DNA of 64,000 nucleotides from positions 2,728,001 to 2,792,000 of the forward strand of contig NZ_CP104174.1 in the NCBI RefSeq assembly GCF_025200925.1, written 5' to 3'. Every line of letters starts with the position of its first letter. Positions within the stretch are counted from its first letter, which is position 1. The position numbers were made by a program, and so were the translations under genes. The notes beneath the pieces are model-generated. The model was given only the letters and a program-made list of their open reading frames with translations. It had not been told where the DNA came from and ran no database searches. Shown piece by piece: positions 17,602 to 26,565 of the stretch. Source of the DNA: Bradyrhizobium sp. CB1015. Lineage in GTDB: Bacteria; Pseudomonadota; Alphaproteobacteria; Rhizobiales; Xanthobacteraceae.

Positions 17602-18675
17602 TCAGCGCGCCCTGATCTCCGCGTATTTCGCCATCGCGCGCTCGAACTTCCGGTTGAACAGCCACATTGCGGCGAGGATCTCGCGGTAGCTTGCCGAGGT
17701 TTTCGCCCGGTCAGCCCGTCCGAACGCAAAGATACTGTTGTTGCGGAGGTGCTTCATGATCGTGGGGCTGGACACCCGGTAGTTCAGGAGATCGCCCGAT
17801 TTCAGCGCGGACCGCGTCGGGGTGGGAACGATCTGGATCAGCTCGAACAGCTTCATCTGGTCGATCGGGTCGGGCAGCGTCTTCACGATTCCCGGGATCT
17901 CACGAAACAGATCGGCGTGCGCGTTCATCAGGCCGTCGCGCACATTGGTCCAGTGGTTGAAGCGGTGGTCGGTGCCGCGGGCGCGGGCCTCTTCCTTGTC
18001 GTCGCGCGCGCTCAGGTGCGGATCGATCGCGGCGATGTCGCCCTTGATGGCCTCCCATTTCCGCCGGCCGTTGCGGTCTTCGGAGGGGCCGGTCTGGAAG
18101 CTGCCCATATAGGTGTTCGAGCGTGCATTGCGGACGTTCTGCTTGCCGTTGGTCTCCGCAAAGAACAGCCCGAGGCTGATCCGCCCGGCAGCTTCGGCAT
18201 GTTCGCCGGCGAGCCCCTTGGCGCGCGCAATCGCAACGGCGAGATCGACGACGTCCCTGAACGGCGTCGGCGAGTTCTGCGCGCTGGCAGGCGGCGCCTC
18301 CATGAGGTCGAACAGCCTGCCGTATTCGTCGACGAGTGGCTCGATCTCGGCATCGAAATAGGCCGGAGGAATCTCGAACTTGTTGGGCCGGCCGATCTGC
18401 GACGGCATGGCGTCGGTGAGGTCCTTGTAAGCACTGATCACAGCGACGCGCGCGAGATAGAGCGCCTGTCCCGGCAGGTTCGGCAGCGGCTCCTTCGCCT
18501 CGATCTGGCGTCGCCGCTCGGCGAGGATGGATTTGAAGTCGCCGAGCGCGCGCTCGTAAGCCGCGAGCGCCTCCGACTGCTGTGGCGTCGGCGCCGCCTT
18601 CTGCGCTACGGCGGGCGCCGCGACGCAGAAGGCAACAGCCGCAAGGGCCGCGGCGGCAAGTCGTCTCGATCCCAT
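17602..18675 (-). CDS. Secreted protein of unknown function with a faint lysozyme-like segment
   Basis: The 357 residues start with a clear Sec signal peptide (MGSRRLAAAALAAVAF...APAVAQ, cut after about residue 25). The mature part is helical and charged. A segment in the middle, GLFFAETNGKQNVRNARS then NTYMGSFQTG, has the look of a lysozyme/transglycosylase active-site region (Glu in a helix, then Asn, then a G-x-F/M-Q turn), but the rest does not let me place it in a family. It starts 82 bases after the FMO gene on the same strand. Periplasmic location is fairly safe, function is not. Confidence 0.65.
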   Translation of the reverse strand: MGSRRLAAAALAAVAFCVAAPAVAQKAAPTPQQSEALAAYERALGDFKSILAERRRQIEAKEPLPNLPGQALYLARVAVISAYKDLTDAMPSQIGRPNKFEIPPAYFDAEIEPLVDEYGRLFDLMEAPPASAQNSPTPFRDVVDLAVAIARAKGLAGEHAEAAGRISLGLFFAETNGKQNVRNARSNTYMGSFQTGPSEDRNGRRKWEAIKGDIAAIDPHLSARDDKEEARARGTDHRFNHWTNVRDGLMNAHADLFREIPGIVKTLPDPIDQMKLFELIQIVPTPTRSALKSGDLLNYRVSSPTIMKHLRNNSIFAFGRADRAKTSASYREILAAMWLFNRKFERAMAKYAEIRAR

Positions 18676-18757
18676 GGCCGATCCTATGGCTGGTTCCCGT
18701 CGATTCGATGGCCAGCGAGATCGTAGACGTCGGAGGCGAGCCGCCGCAATTCTCCTG

Positions 18758-20248
18758 TCATGCCGCCCGGTAGTCCGGCGCCGTCGCCAGGAACTTGGCG
18801 TAAGCATCCGCATCCGGCGGCTGGAAGCGCCCCGCGAGTCCGCCGCGCTTCTGCTGCTTCGCGCCGATGTCGGCCATCAGCTCGTCGAAATGGCGGTAGT
18901 GGTAGGGCGCGACGCAGAGGCCGCCATAGACGCCCGCGGCCGGCCGCTCGATGCGCTTGAAGTGCAGCATCATCTCGATGTTGTCGCGCATCGCCTGCGC
19001 CGTCGGCTGGTTCGCGAGCTGGCCGTCGGCATAACGCACCAGCCAGTTGGCGGCGAGGTCGGCGCAAAGCACGGTGCAGAACGAGGAGTTGAAGCCGACG
19101 AAGCCGAGCTCGGGCAGATCAGGGTTGGCGATCAGGCGATAGAGCCGGTACTGCCCGTCGGCATCGACCAGCTTCGCTTGATAGGCCTCGGGCAGGAACG
19201 GCACGCCGAGCTTGTAGCCGATCGCGAGCACCGCGACGTCGGCGCCCACGCGCTCGCCGCCGCTCATCACGATGCTGTCGCCCTCATAATGGTCGAACGT
19301 GCCGAACACGGCCTTGATGCGGCCGTCGGCGACCATCGGATAGAAGCCCGGCGTTGCGATCGGCACCGAGCAATTGACGCCGTCCTCGATCCGCTCCTTC
19401 GGCACCATGTTGCAGCGGCCGAGCTTGAGCTGCGCCTTCAGCAGGCTTTCCAGCCCGCGCCAGTTCGCCCAGACCAGCGGCGCGGCGATGCGATGCGCGA
19501 GCCGCCCCATCGCACTGACGCCCCAGCCCGGAAACATCTCCTCCTGCGCGCGGATGTAGAGGATGCGCTTGAAGTTCACGAGCCCGCCGATGAAATAGGG
19601 AATGCGCCAGACCGGCTCGCGCATCACAATCGTGACCTCGCGCGCGCCCGAATTCACCGCGTTCACGGCGATGTCGGTCGCGGACTTCGAGCCGCCGAGC
19701 ACGACGACGCGGCGTCCCTTCGCCAGCGTCGGATCGCCGTATTTCGACGAGTGCAGGATCTGGCCGCCCTGCGCCAGGAAACCGTCCTCGCCGGGGCAAT
19801 GCAGCTCGCGCGGCTCGTTGAACTGCCCGGTGCAGACCGCGACGAAATCGAAATCTTCGCTCGTGGCCGTGCCGTTCTTGTCCTTGAAGGCCAGCGTCCA
19901 TCCCGGTCTGCCGTCGGCACGGCGCGCCATGCCGGCGACCTCGGTGTTGAGCCGCAGCATGCGGTCGAGGCCGAAGCTCTTGGCGTAATCGGCGAGATAA
20001 GCGTGGACCTGCGGCCCGGTCGGCCATTCCGGATAGGCATCCGGCATGGCGCGGTCGGTGTAGCGGTAGAGCTCCTTCGGGCTCTGGGTCTGCACCTCAG
20101 GATAGGAGCGCGCCGGCTCCCAGACGCCGCCGAGATCTGAGCTGCGCTCGACGATGGTGACGCGGTGGCCTCGGGTGGAGAACGCTTTCGCGGCGGCAAG
20201 GCCGGAGACGCCGGCGCCGATCACGCAAACATGTTTTGGGCTGACCAT
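18758..20248 (-). CDS. FAD-dependent monooxygenase (FMO / BVMO-like)
   Basis: A 496-residue flavoprotein with an N-terminal FAD motif (CVIGAGVSGLAAAKAF), a W-E-P segment (LGGVWEPARSYP) and a second nucleotide motif for NADPH (VVVLGGSKSATD). The region between (LHSSKYGDPTLAKGRRV) resembles the FMO fingerprint FxGxxxHxxxY but with substitutions, so it is FMO-like rather than a proven BVMO. Start ATG at 20246-20248 (MVSPKHVCVIG). The cupin gene lies 99 bases upstream on the same strand and an AraC regulator faces both, suggesting an inducible oxidation pathway for a small hydrophobic compound. Confidence 0.85.
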   Translation of the reverse strand: MVSPKHVCVIGAGVSGLAAAKAFSTRGHRVTIVERSSDLGGVWEPARSYPEVQTQSPKELYRYTDRAMPDAYPEWPTGPQVHAYLADYAKSFGLDRMLRLNTEVAGMARRADGRPGWTLAFKDKNGTATSEDFDFVAVCTGQFNEPRELHCPGEDGFLAQGGQILHSSKYGDPTLAKGRRVVVLGGSKSATDIAVNAVNSGAREVTIVMREPVWRIPYFIGGLVNFKRILYIRAQEEMFPGWGVSAMGRLAHRIAAPLVWANWRGLESLLKAQLKLGRCNMVPKERIEDGVNCSVPIATPGFYPMVADGRIKAVFGTFDHYEGDSIVMSGGERVGADVAVLAIGYKLGVPFLPEAYQAKLVDADGQYRLYRLIANPDLPELGFVGFNSSFCTVLCADLAANWLVRYADGQLANQPTAQAMRDNIEMMLHFKRIERPAAGVYGGLCVAPYHYRHFDELMADIGAKQQKRGGLAGRFQPPDADAYAKFLATAPDYRAA

Positions 20249-20347
20249 GGGATTGCTCGATGTGTTTGGCGCGCACGCGGCCGCGTTCGGCCGCAAGGCG
20301 CGGCCGGCCGGGCTGCAAGCAGATGGAAGCGGAGGAAGCGGCGACGG

Positions 20348-20797
20348 CTAGTCGTTGGCCTCGGGCGGCAGGAAGTCGACCTCGTGCAGTGCCGAGATGC
20401 GCACGACCTCGGCCGGGTCGGTCAGATTGTGCAGCTGGTTGAACAGCGCCTCCAGCTTCTGCATCGGCGAGACCCAGAACAGCGCGCGGCACGGCTTGTC
20501 GGACTTGTTGAAATAGCCGTGCGGAATGCCGCGGGGCATGCGCACGAGGTCGCCGGCATGGGCCTTGACCCATTGACCGTCGAGCTTGAGATCGAGCGTG
20601 CCCTCCTGCACCAGGATGAACTCGTCCTGGGTCGGGTGGATGTGCACCGGCACGAACTGGCCGGGATCGCTGTTGGTTTCGAACGCGAAGGTGGAATCGG
20701 TGACGGCCTTGGGGAAATAGACCTGGCCGAGGATGTTCCAGCTCTTGCCGCCATAGCCCGTGCCGTTGGCGGTAATGCCTTTTTCGAGTGCAGTCAT
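20348..20797 (-). CDS. Cupin domain protein (dioxygenase-like)
   Basis: A single-domain cupin of 149 residues. Cupin motif 1 reads VPVHIHPTQDEFILVQEGTLDL, giving His-x-His and Glu metal ligands, and motif 2 ends in PRGIPHGYFN with the last His, so a metal site is complete. Such stand-alone cupins include quercetinase-like dioxygenases, but the substrate is not visible. It is the first gene behind the divergent promoter shared with the AraC regulator at 20985 and precedes the FMO-like gene. Confidence 0.85.
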   Translation of the reverse strand: MTALEKGITANGTGYGGKSWNILGQVYFPKAVTDSTFAFETNSDPGQFVPVHIHPTQDEFILVQEGTLDLKLDGQWVKAHAGDLVRMPRGIPHGYFNKSDKPCRALFWVSPMQKLEALFNQLHNLTDPAEVVRISALHEVDFLPPEAND

Positions 20798-20984
20798 GGC
20801 TTGCTCCTCATGGATTCCGGCGGGGACGGAGCATCGGCCGGGGACAGGCCGCCTGTCTATCCGCTAAACGAATCCGGAGCGCCTATTGCCGTGCAGCACG
20901 ATGATTTTGCGAGCTACGGCCCTTTTCGCGCCCGCGAAACTATTATAGGCTTAAAGTAATTCCGGGCGCGAAGCATGGTCGACG

Positions 20985-22010
20985 ATGTCCGCAGCCGAGC
21001 TGGAAATGAGCGCAAGAGCCTCTGCAGCCGAACGGCTTGCGGCTTTCGCTCGCGTCACCACGGACGATGTCGACGAGGCGGCCGAGCAGATCGGGCGCAT
21101 CTTCTGCCCGCATGATCTCGAGCCGACGCAGGCGCGCGCGGTGGGCTTCTCGGCCCGGCACAATTGCGCGGCCTTCGATGGCTTTTCCATTAATTACGTC
21201 GCCTATGGCGGATCGGTCAGCATCGATCCCGGCTGCCTCGAGCGCTTCTTCCTGGTGCAGGTCCCGCTCGCCGGCAGCGCCCGCATTCGCGCCGGTCATC
21301 GCGAGCTCGATGCGGCGCCGGGCCGGACGGCGTCGCTGCTGTCGCCGACGATTCCGACCCGGATGATGTGGAGCGATTGCGCACAGGCGATCCTGCTGCT
21401 CGACCGCCGCATGGTCGAGCAGCGCGCCGCGGCATTGTCGGGCAGGGCTGCCGGGGTGGTCGAGTTCGATCCGGTGATCGAGCTGGATGCGCCGTCCGGG
21501 CGGACCCTGCAGGCCACGCTCGCCGAGTTGATGACGCTGGCCGAGCGTCTCGGGCCCTCGGGCCGGCTCTCGCCGGTCGCCATGGCCGATTGGCGCGAAG
21601 CGCTGCTCGATCATCTCCTCAATGGGCAGCGGCATGACCTGTCGGATGCGATTGAAACGTTCTCAGGCCAGGCCGAGCGCCTGCCGCGCGCGCTCCGCGC
21701 CGCACGCGACCATCTGGCCGACAATGCCGGCGAGCCACTCGATCTCGCGCAGCTCGCCTGCGCGTCCGGCATCGGCATCCGCGCGCTGCAGCTCGGCTTC
21801 CGCCGTCATTTCGGCGTGTCGATCTCGCAGATGCTGCTCGACATGCGCCTCGCCGGCCTGCATGCGCGCCTCGCGCAGGCCGCCCCAGATGCCTCCATCA
21901 CCGAGATCGCCTTCGATCTCGGCTTCACCCATCTCGGCCGCATGGCCGGCGCCTACCGCGAAAAGTTCGGCGAGACGCCGTCGGCCACGCTGCGGCGAAG
22001 GATGAGCTAG
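20985..22010 (+). CDS. AraC family regulator (AraC-binding-like N-terminal domain)
   Basis: The 341 residues show an N-terminal sensing domain of the type found in XylS/FeaR-like regulators (FLVQVPLAGSARIRAGHRELDAAPGRTASLLSPT) and a C-terminal AraC HTH pair (LDLAQLACASGIGIRALQLGF, and SITEIAFDLGFTHLGRMAGAYREKFGETPS). The 187-bp gap to the divergent cupin gene should hold the operators. XylS-type members usually respond to aromatic compounds, which would fit the oxygenase-like genes opposite; that is inference. Confidence 0.88.
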   Translation: MSAAELEMSARASAAERLAAFARVTTDDVDEAAEQIGRIFCPHDLEPTQARAVGFSARHNCAAFDGFSINYVAYGGSVSIDPGCLERFFLVQVPLAGSARIRAGHRELDAAPGRTASLLSPTIPTRMMWSDCAQAILLLDRRMVEQRAAALSGRAAGVVEFDPVIELDAPSGRTLQATLAELMTLAERLGPSGRLSPVAMADWREALLDHLLNGQRHDLSDAIETFSGQAERLPRALRAARDHLADNAGEPLDLAQLACASGIGIRALQLGFRRHFGVSISQMLLDMRLAGLHARLAQAAPDASITEIAFDLGFTHLGRMAGAYREKFGETPSATLRRRMS

Positions 22011-22019
22011 CGCGGACGC

Positions 22020-23879
22020 TTACCTCCGCGGTCGCCTCGTGCCACGATCTTCCGCGGCCTGCCTGCGCAGAAACGCCTCGACGTCGGCCTGCACCGAGTA
22101 GGGCGTCGGAATCGCATCGCCGGCGGAATCGACTGCGGTGTCGAGGCTGCGCCGCAGCAGGCGCGCCAGCTCCGCCTTGCGGTAGGGCTTGCGCAGCAGC
22201 GGCGCGCCCATCGTGGCGCGTCCCGGGGTATGCAGGGAATCGTAGGCGTAGCCGGAGGTGAAGAGGACCCTTAAGGACGGTCGCGCGGCCGCCATCTGCT
22301 CGGCGAGCTCGCGTCCGTTCATGCTGCCGGCCATCACGATGTCGGTGAAGAGCAGGTCGAACGGCGTGCCTTCGGCCGCGATGGCGAGAGCCTCGGTCGC
22401 ATCGGCGGCGGGGATGACCTTGTAGCCGAGCCCTTCGAGCTGGACCGTGACGTAGTGGCGGACCTCGCGGTCGTCCTCGACACAGAGGATGGTTTCGGTC
22501 CCACCGACGATCTTGCGATCGTCGTAGCCGGTCGGGCGCAGCGTGCTCGCCTCCGCCTTCGGCAGGTAGATCGTGAAGATGGTGCCGCGTCCTTCTTCGG
22601 AGGCGACCTTGATGCCGCCGCCGGACTGCTTGACGAATCCGAACACCATGCTGAGCCCGAGCCCCGTGCCTTTGCCGACCTCCTTGGTCGAGAAGAACGG
22701 ATCGAAGATGCGTTCGAGAATGGCTTGCGGAATGCCGGTGCCGGTGTCGGCAATCTCGATCTCGACATAGTCGCCGGCATAGCCGGCACCGACCGCCAGG
22801 GCCTCGCGCACGCCGAACACGACGTTGCGCGTCGTCAGCGTCAGCCTGCCGCCGTCCAGCATGGCATCGCGGGCATTGATGGCGAGGTTGAGCAGCGCCG
22901 AGCTCAATTGCCCGCGGTCGGCGTAGGCCAGCCGGACATTGCCGCCCAGCTTCGTCACGATCTCGATCTTCTTGTCGAAGGTTGCGAGCAGCAGCTTGGC
23001 GAGCTCCTCGATGAGCTCGTTGACGTCGATCTCGGCCGGCTGCAGCGCCTGCTTGCGGGCAAAGGAGAGCAAGCTCGATGTCAGCGCGGCGCCGCGATCG
23101 GCGGCCTCGCTGATCAGCTTGGTGATGGTCGCAAGTGGCGGGTTGTCCTTGACGGCGTCGGCAAGGATCTCGATCGTGCCTGTTATCACCGTGAGCATGT
23201 TGTTGAATTCGTGCGCGATGCCGCCGGTGAGCTGCCCGACCGCCTCCATCTTCTGGGACTGGATCAGCTGCTCCTCGGCGGCGCGCTTCTGGGTGATGTC
23301 CCTGACGAAGGTGTTGATGATGGAGCGCTCTCCGATCCGCAACACCGCGCTGGACGCCTCGACCAGGATTTTGTCGCCGTTCCTGTCGACCAGCGTGACT
23401 TCGAACCGCATGCCGGCCGGCGCGGCGGACAATTCCGGAACGAGGCGCGCCATGCGTTGCCTGAAGCCGGCGCGCAGCGGCTCGGCGACGAGAAGATCGA
23501 CGACATCGGCGCCGAGTGCCTCCTGCCGCGTCCATCCGGTCAGCGCTTCCGCCTGAAAGCTCCACTCCAGCACGGTGCCGCTCTCGTCGATCTGAATGAA
23601 GGCATCGAGCGCGGTCTTGATGACGGCTTGCATCATCTGCGCGTTGGCCTGCGCCTGCCCGGCCAGCAGCTCAGCGGTGCGTGTTTCCCGCGACGTCTCG
23701 ATCGCACGGGTGCAGACAGCGGCGAGCAGCACCGCCACGGCGGCGCTGGCCAAGAGGGCGAGGAGCTGGGCCGTGCCGAATTCCGCACGGCCGATCGCCA
23801 GAGATGAGGCGAGGAAGGCTGCAGCAGTCACGATGGCCTGTGCGGCCAACGCGAGGGTCAGAAGCCTCCTGAGTTTCAT
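22020..23879 (-). CDS. Hybrid sensor histidine kinase with PAS and C-terminal receiver
   Basis: At 619 residues the order is: two N-terminal membrane segments (about 8-60), a short linker helix, a PAS domain (AFIQIDESGTVLEWS... about 90-205), a HisKA dimerisation domain with the phospho-acceptor in GGIAHEFNNML, an ATPase domain with N-box LLNLAINARDAM, G1 IADTGTGI and G2 GTGLGLSMV boxes, and a receiver domain (ETILCVEDDREVRHYV ... LLFTDIVMAGSMNG with the phospho-Asp). This design is common in Bradyrhizobium and there is no adjacent response regulator, so signal and output are unknown. Convergent with the AraC gene with nine bases between stops. Confidence 0.93.
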   Translation of the reverse strand: MKLRRLLTLALAAQAIVTAAAFLASSLAIGRAEFGTAQLLALLASAAVAVLLAAVCTRAIETSRETRTAELLAGQAQANAQMMQAVIKTALDAFIQIDESGTVLEWSFQAEALTGWTRQEALGADVVDLLVAEPLRAGFRQRMARLVPELSAAPAGMRFEVTLVDRNGDKILVEASSAVLRIGERSIINTFVRDITQKRAAEEQLIQSQKMEAVGQLTGGIAHEFNNMLTVITGTIEILADAVKDNPPLATITKLISEAADRGAALTSSLLSFARKQALQPAEIDVNELIEELAKLLLATFDKKIEIVTKLGGNVRLAYADRGQLSSALLNLAINARDAMLDGGRLTLTTRNVVFGVREALAVGAGYAGDYVEIEIADTGTGIPQAILERIFDPFFSTKEVGKGTGLGLSMVFGFVKQSGGGIKVASEEGRGTIFTIYLPKAEASTLRPTGYDDRKIVGGTETILCVEDDREVRHYVTVQLEGLGYKVIPAADATEALAIAAEGTPFDLLFTDIVMAGSMNGRELAEQMAAARPSLRVLFTSGYAYDSLHTPGRATMGAPLLRKPYRKAELARLLRRSLDTAVDSAGDAIPTPYSVQADVEAFLRRQAAEDRGTRRPRR

Positions 23880-24000
23880 GGTCTCACACCAAAGACGCCG
23901 GCCGCTCCGGCCGCCTCTCGAGCTGCGGGCATCATGTGAGCTACAGGCTAGGCGCGGCGGCGTCGAGGGGCAATTTCCGGTGGTGCGGGATGGGCCCGCC

Positions 24001-24633
24001 TCAACCCGCCGGCGAATCGGTCTGGCGCAGCGTCGTCACCCAGATCACGCGCGCCACCTGCTGGGTCGGGTTGTCGAACATGTGCGGCACGATGCTCGGA
24101 AAACGAAAGCTGTCGCCGGCTTCCAGCACATGGGCCTGGTTGTCGAGCCACAGCCGCAGGCTGCCCGAGAGGATGTAGCCCGCCTTCTCGCCGGTGTGCT
24201 GCAGGAAATCGGTGCCGGAGGAGGCGCCGGGGTTGAGGGTGAGCTCGTAGAGCTCGAGCTGGCCTTTGCCTTCCGGGGTCAGCGCTTCCTTGACGACGCC
24301 GCTGGCGGTGAGCCGCAGCAGCCGCCGGTTGGACTTGCGCACGATGTAGCGCTGCCCGTCGCCGGGATCGCTGCTCTCGAAGAAATAGGAGATGGGGACG
24401 TCGAGCGCGAGGCCGAGCAGGCGCAGCGTGCGGATCGAGGGCATCGCGCGTGCGCGTTCGAGCTGGCTGATCATGCCGGTCGACAGGCCGGTCTTGTTGG
24501 CGACGTCCTGGATCGAGAGGCCGGCACGCTGCCGCAGCAGCCGCACGGTTTCACCCAGGCGCTGGTCGACCGCATCGTCAGCTTCGATCGCCGAAGCGTC
24601 CTTGGTGCCATTGGTATCGCCGCGACCATCCAT
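24001..24633 (-). CDS. XRE-cupin transcriptional regulator (PuuR-like)
   Basis: A 210-residue regulator with an N-terminal HTH_XRE domain (LRQRAGLSIQDVANKTGLSTGMISQLERARAMPSI) and a C-terminal cupin sensor (GYILSGSLRLWLDNQAHVLEAGDSFRFPS). This architecture is typical of repressors of amine and amino-acid catabolic operons such as PuuR. It faces the ABC-transporter / oxidase operon across 216 bases, so it is the likely regulator of that operon and its ligand is probably the imported substrate or a product of it. Confidence 0.9.
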   Translation of the reverse strand: MDGRGDTNGTKDASAIEADDAVDQRLGETVRLLRQRAGLSIQDVANKTGLSTGMISQLERARAMPSIRTLRLLGLALDVPISYFFESSDPGDGQRYIVRKSNRRLLRLTASGVVKEALTPEGKGQLELYELTLNPGASSGTDFLQHTGEKAGYILSGSLRLWLDNQAHVLEAGDSFRFPSIVPHMFDNPTQQVARVIWVTTLRQTDSPAG

Positions 24634-24718
24634 GTCGCTCTCCCATGCATCATCTCAGCCTCGAGCATCGCGCGTGGCTTCAGTCGGAGTGAAAAGCTGG
24701 CGCATTCTAGCAATGCGA

Positions 24719-24775
24719 TTGACAGCTGTATTTAGTCGTGATGAACTTTTGCCAGAAAAATTTAGAAGCACTAAA
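24719..24775 (+). promoter_or_regulatory. Candidate promoter and operator for the ABC/oxidase operon
   Basis: In the AT-rich part of the divergent gap, TTGACA at 24719-24724 is followed after 17 bases by TGAACT, a weak -10. TTTAGT at 24731-24736 and ACTAAA at 24770-24775 form an inverted repeat that could be bound by the divergent XRE regulator. All is pattern only. Confidence 0.35.
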
Positions 24776-24849
24776 GCCCACTCCTGTCCCCTTGCCGGGG
24801 TCTCGGGGGCGCGGGAGACGGTGCCGCGTGCGCAAACGGAGAGTGGGTC

Positions 24850-26538
24850 ATGGCAGGCGACACCGGCAAGTTCGGCGTTGGGGCAGGGCATCTCGGCATT
24901 CCGAATCGCCGTCAATTCTTCCAGCTCGGCGCAGGCGCGGCGGCGGGATGGACGCTTTCGAGCAGCGCGTTTGCCCAGACCGAACGTCCGACCAATCCCC
25001 CGGACAAGCCGCGCGGACAGGTGATCGCGGCGCTGTCGCAGGAGCCGACCGTCTTTCATCCCCTGATGCCAGGTATCGAGGTCGATCAGGGCATCTGGTG
25101 GCAGGTGTTCTCGCCGCTCTGGTACATCGATCCCGACGGCAAGTTCGTCCCCGACCTCGCCCGCGAAGTCCCGACCATCGAAAATGGCGGCCTCTCGGCC
25201 GACGGCCTGACCTGGAAGATCAAGCTGCGCAATGACGTGAAGTGGCACGACGGCACGGCCTTCACGGCCGAGGACGTCAAGTTCTCGCTCGAGCTGATCA
25301 ACAATCCCGATTTCCGCGTCCGCAACCGCGTCGGCCACAGCCTCGTCAAAGACATCAAGGTCGTCGCGCCCGACGAGATCCACTGGCGAATGGAGGCTCC
25401 CTATTCGCCCTACATGTCGATCCTCTCGCTCACCTTCATCGTGCCTAAGCACATCCTGGAGAAGGTGTCCGATCCGAATTCCTCGCCGTTTCACAACGCG
25501 CCCGTCGGGACCGGGCCGTTCCGCTGGGCCGAGCGCGTGCCGGGCGACCACATCCAGCTGAATGCCCATACCGGGTATCACGGCAAAGGACCTTACGTCG
25601 AACGCGTCGTCTTCAAATATATTCCGGACCTGACCGTTCTCTACACCCAGTTCCGCACCGGCCAGGTCGACTACACCGGCCTGCAGGGCATCCTGCCGAA
25701 CTTCGTGCAGGAGGCGAAGACGCTGAAGGGTCGCAAGATCTTCGTTTCCTCGACGTCTTCGGTGGAGCACATCGCGCCCAATCTGGAATTCGGTCCCTTT
25801 GCCGATCGCACCGTGCGCGAGGCCCTCTATCTCGCCATCAACAAGCAGGCGATCATCGACGCGCTGAATTACGGCCTGCCGACGCCGACCGAGAGCTTCG
25901 TGCCGCAGCAGGCCTGGTCGTTCCAGCAAGGTCTGCCGCAGCACAAATACGATCCCGCCAAGGCCAACGCGCTGCTCGATGCCGCGGGGTGGACGCGCGG
26001 CTCCGGCGGCGTGCGCGAGAAGGGCGGCGTCAAGCTCGAATTCACCAATTCGACGACGTCGGGCAATGCGGTGCGCGAGCAGACCCAGCAGCTCCTGATC
26101 CAGGACTGGCGCGCGATCGGCGCTGCGATGCGCGTCAACAACATGCCGGCGGCGGTGATCTGGGGCGAGTTCTGGCAGCAGTCGAAGTTCAACTCCGTGC
26201 TCGTGTCCGTGAACTTCATGCTCGGCAGTGACCCCGACGTGACGCCGCGCTTCGGCTCGGGTGCCATTCCCGCCAAAGGCGGCCGCGGCTTCAACACCTA
26301 TCAGTACAGAAGCCCGGAGGCGGATCGTCTGCTCGCCGAAGGCGCGAAGCAGTTCGAACTCACCCAGCGCAAGACCACTTATGGTGACCTGCAGAAGCTG
26401 ATCCGCAACGACCTTGCGATCCTGCCGCTGTTCCAGGGCTTCATCGCCGAGGGCGTGAAGGAAGGGCTGCAAGGCTTCCGTCCCAACATCAACACTTCCA
26501 TCAATTGCTGGAATATCCGCGAATGGTATTGGGCCTGA
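24850..26538 (+). CDS. ABC transporter substrate-binding protein, peptide/opine type, Tat-exported
   Basis: A 562-residue family 5 extracellular solute-binding protein. A twin-arginine signal (NRRQFFQLGAGAAAGW ... SSAFAQ) at about residues 18-45 shows export in folded form. The mature part has the family's typical LTWKIKLRNDVKWHDGTAFTAEDVKFS block and NKQAIIDALNYG region. Such proteins bind di/oligopeptides, opines, nickel or sugars; the neighbouring oxidase and hydroxyacid dehydrogenase argue for an amino-acid-like or opine-like ligand. First gene of a six-gene operon. Confidence 0.93.
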   Translation: MAGDTGKFGVGAGHLGIPNRRQFFQLGAGAAAGWTLSSSAFAQTERPTNPPDKPRGQVIAALSQEPTVFHPLMPGIEVDQGIWWQVFSPLWYIDPDGKFVPDLAREVPTIENGGLSADGLTWKIKLRNDVKWHDGTAFTAEDVKFSLELINNPDFRVRNRVGHSLVKDIKVVAPDEIHWRMEAPYSPYMSILSLTFIVPKHILEKVSDPNSSPFHNAPVGTGPFRWAERVPGDHIQLNAHTGYHGKGPYVERVVFKYIPDLTVLYTQFRTGQVDYTGLQGILPNFVQEAKTLKGRKIFVSSTSSVEHIAPNLEFGPFADRTVREALYLAINKQAIIDALNYGLPTPTESFVPQQAWSFQQGLPQHKYDPAKANALLDAAGWTRGSGGVREKGGVKLEFTNSTTSGNAVREQTQQLLIQDWRAIGAAMRVNNMPAAVIWGEFWQQSKFNSVLVSVNFMLGSDPDVTPRFGSGAIPAKGGRGFNTYQYRSPEADRLLAEGAKQFELTQRKTTYGDLQKLIRNDLAILPLFQGFIAEGVKEGLQGFRPNINTSINCWNIREWYWA

Positions 26539-26565
26539 TGTCTCGGGCTGGTCGGATCGCCTGAG

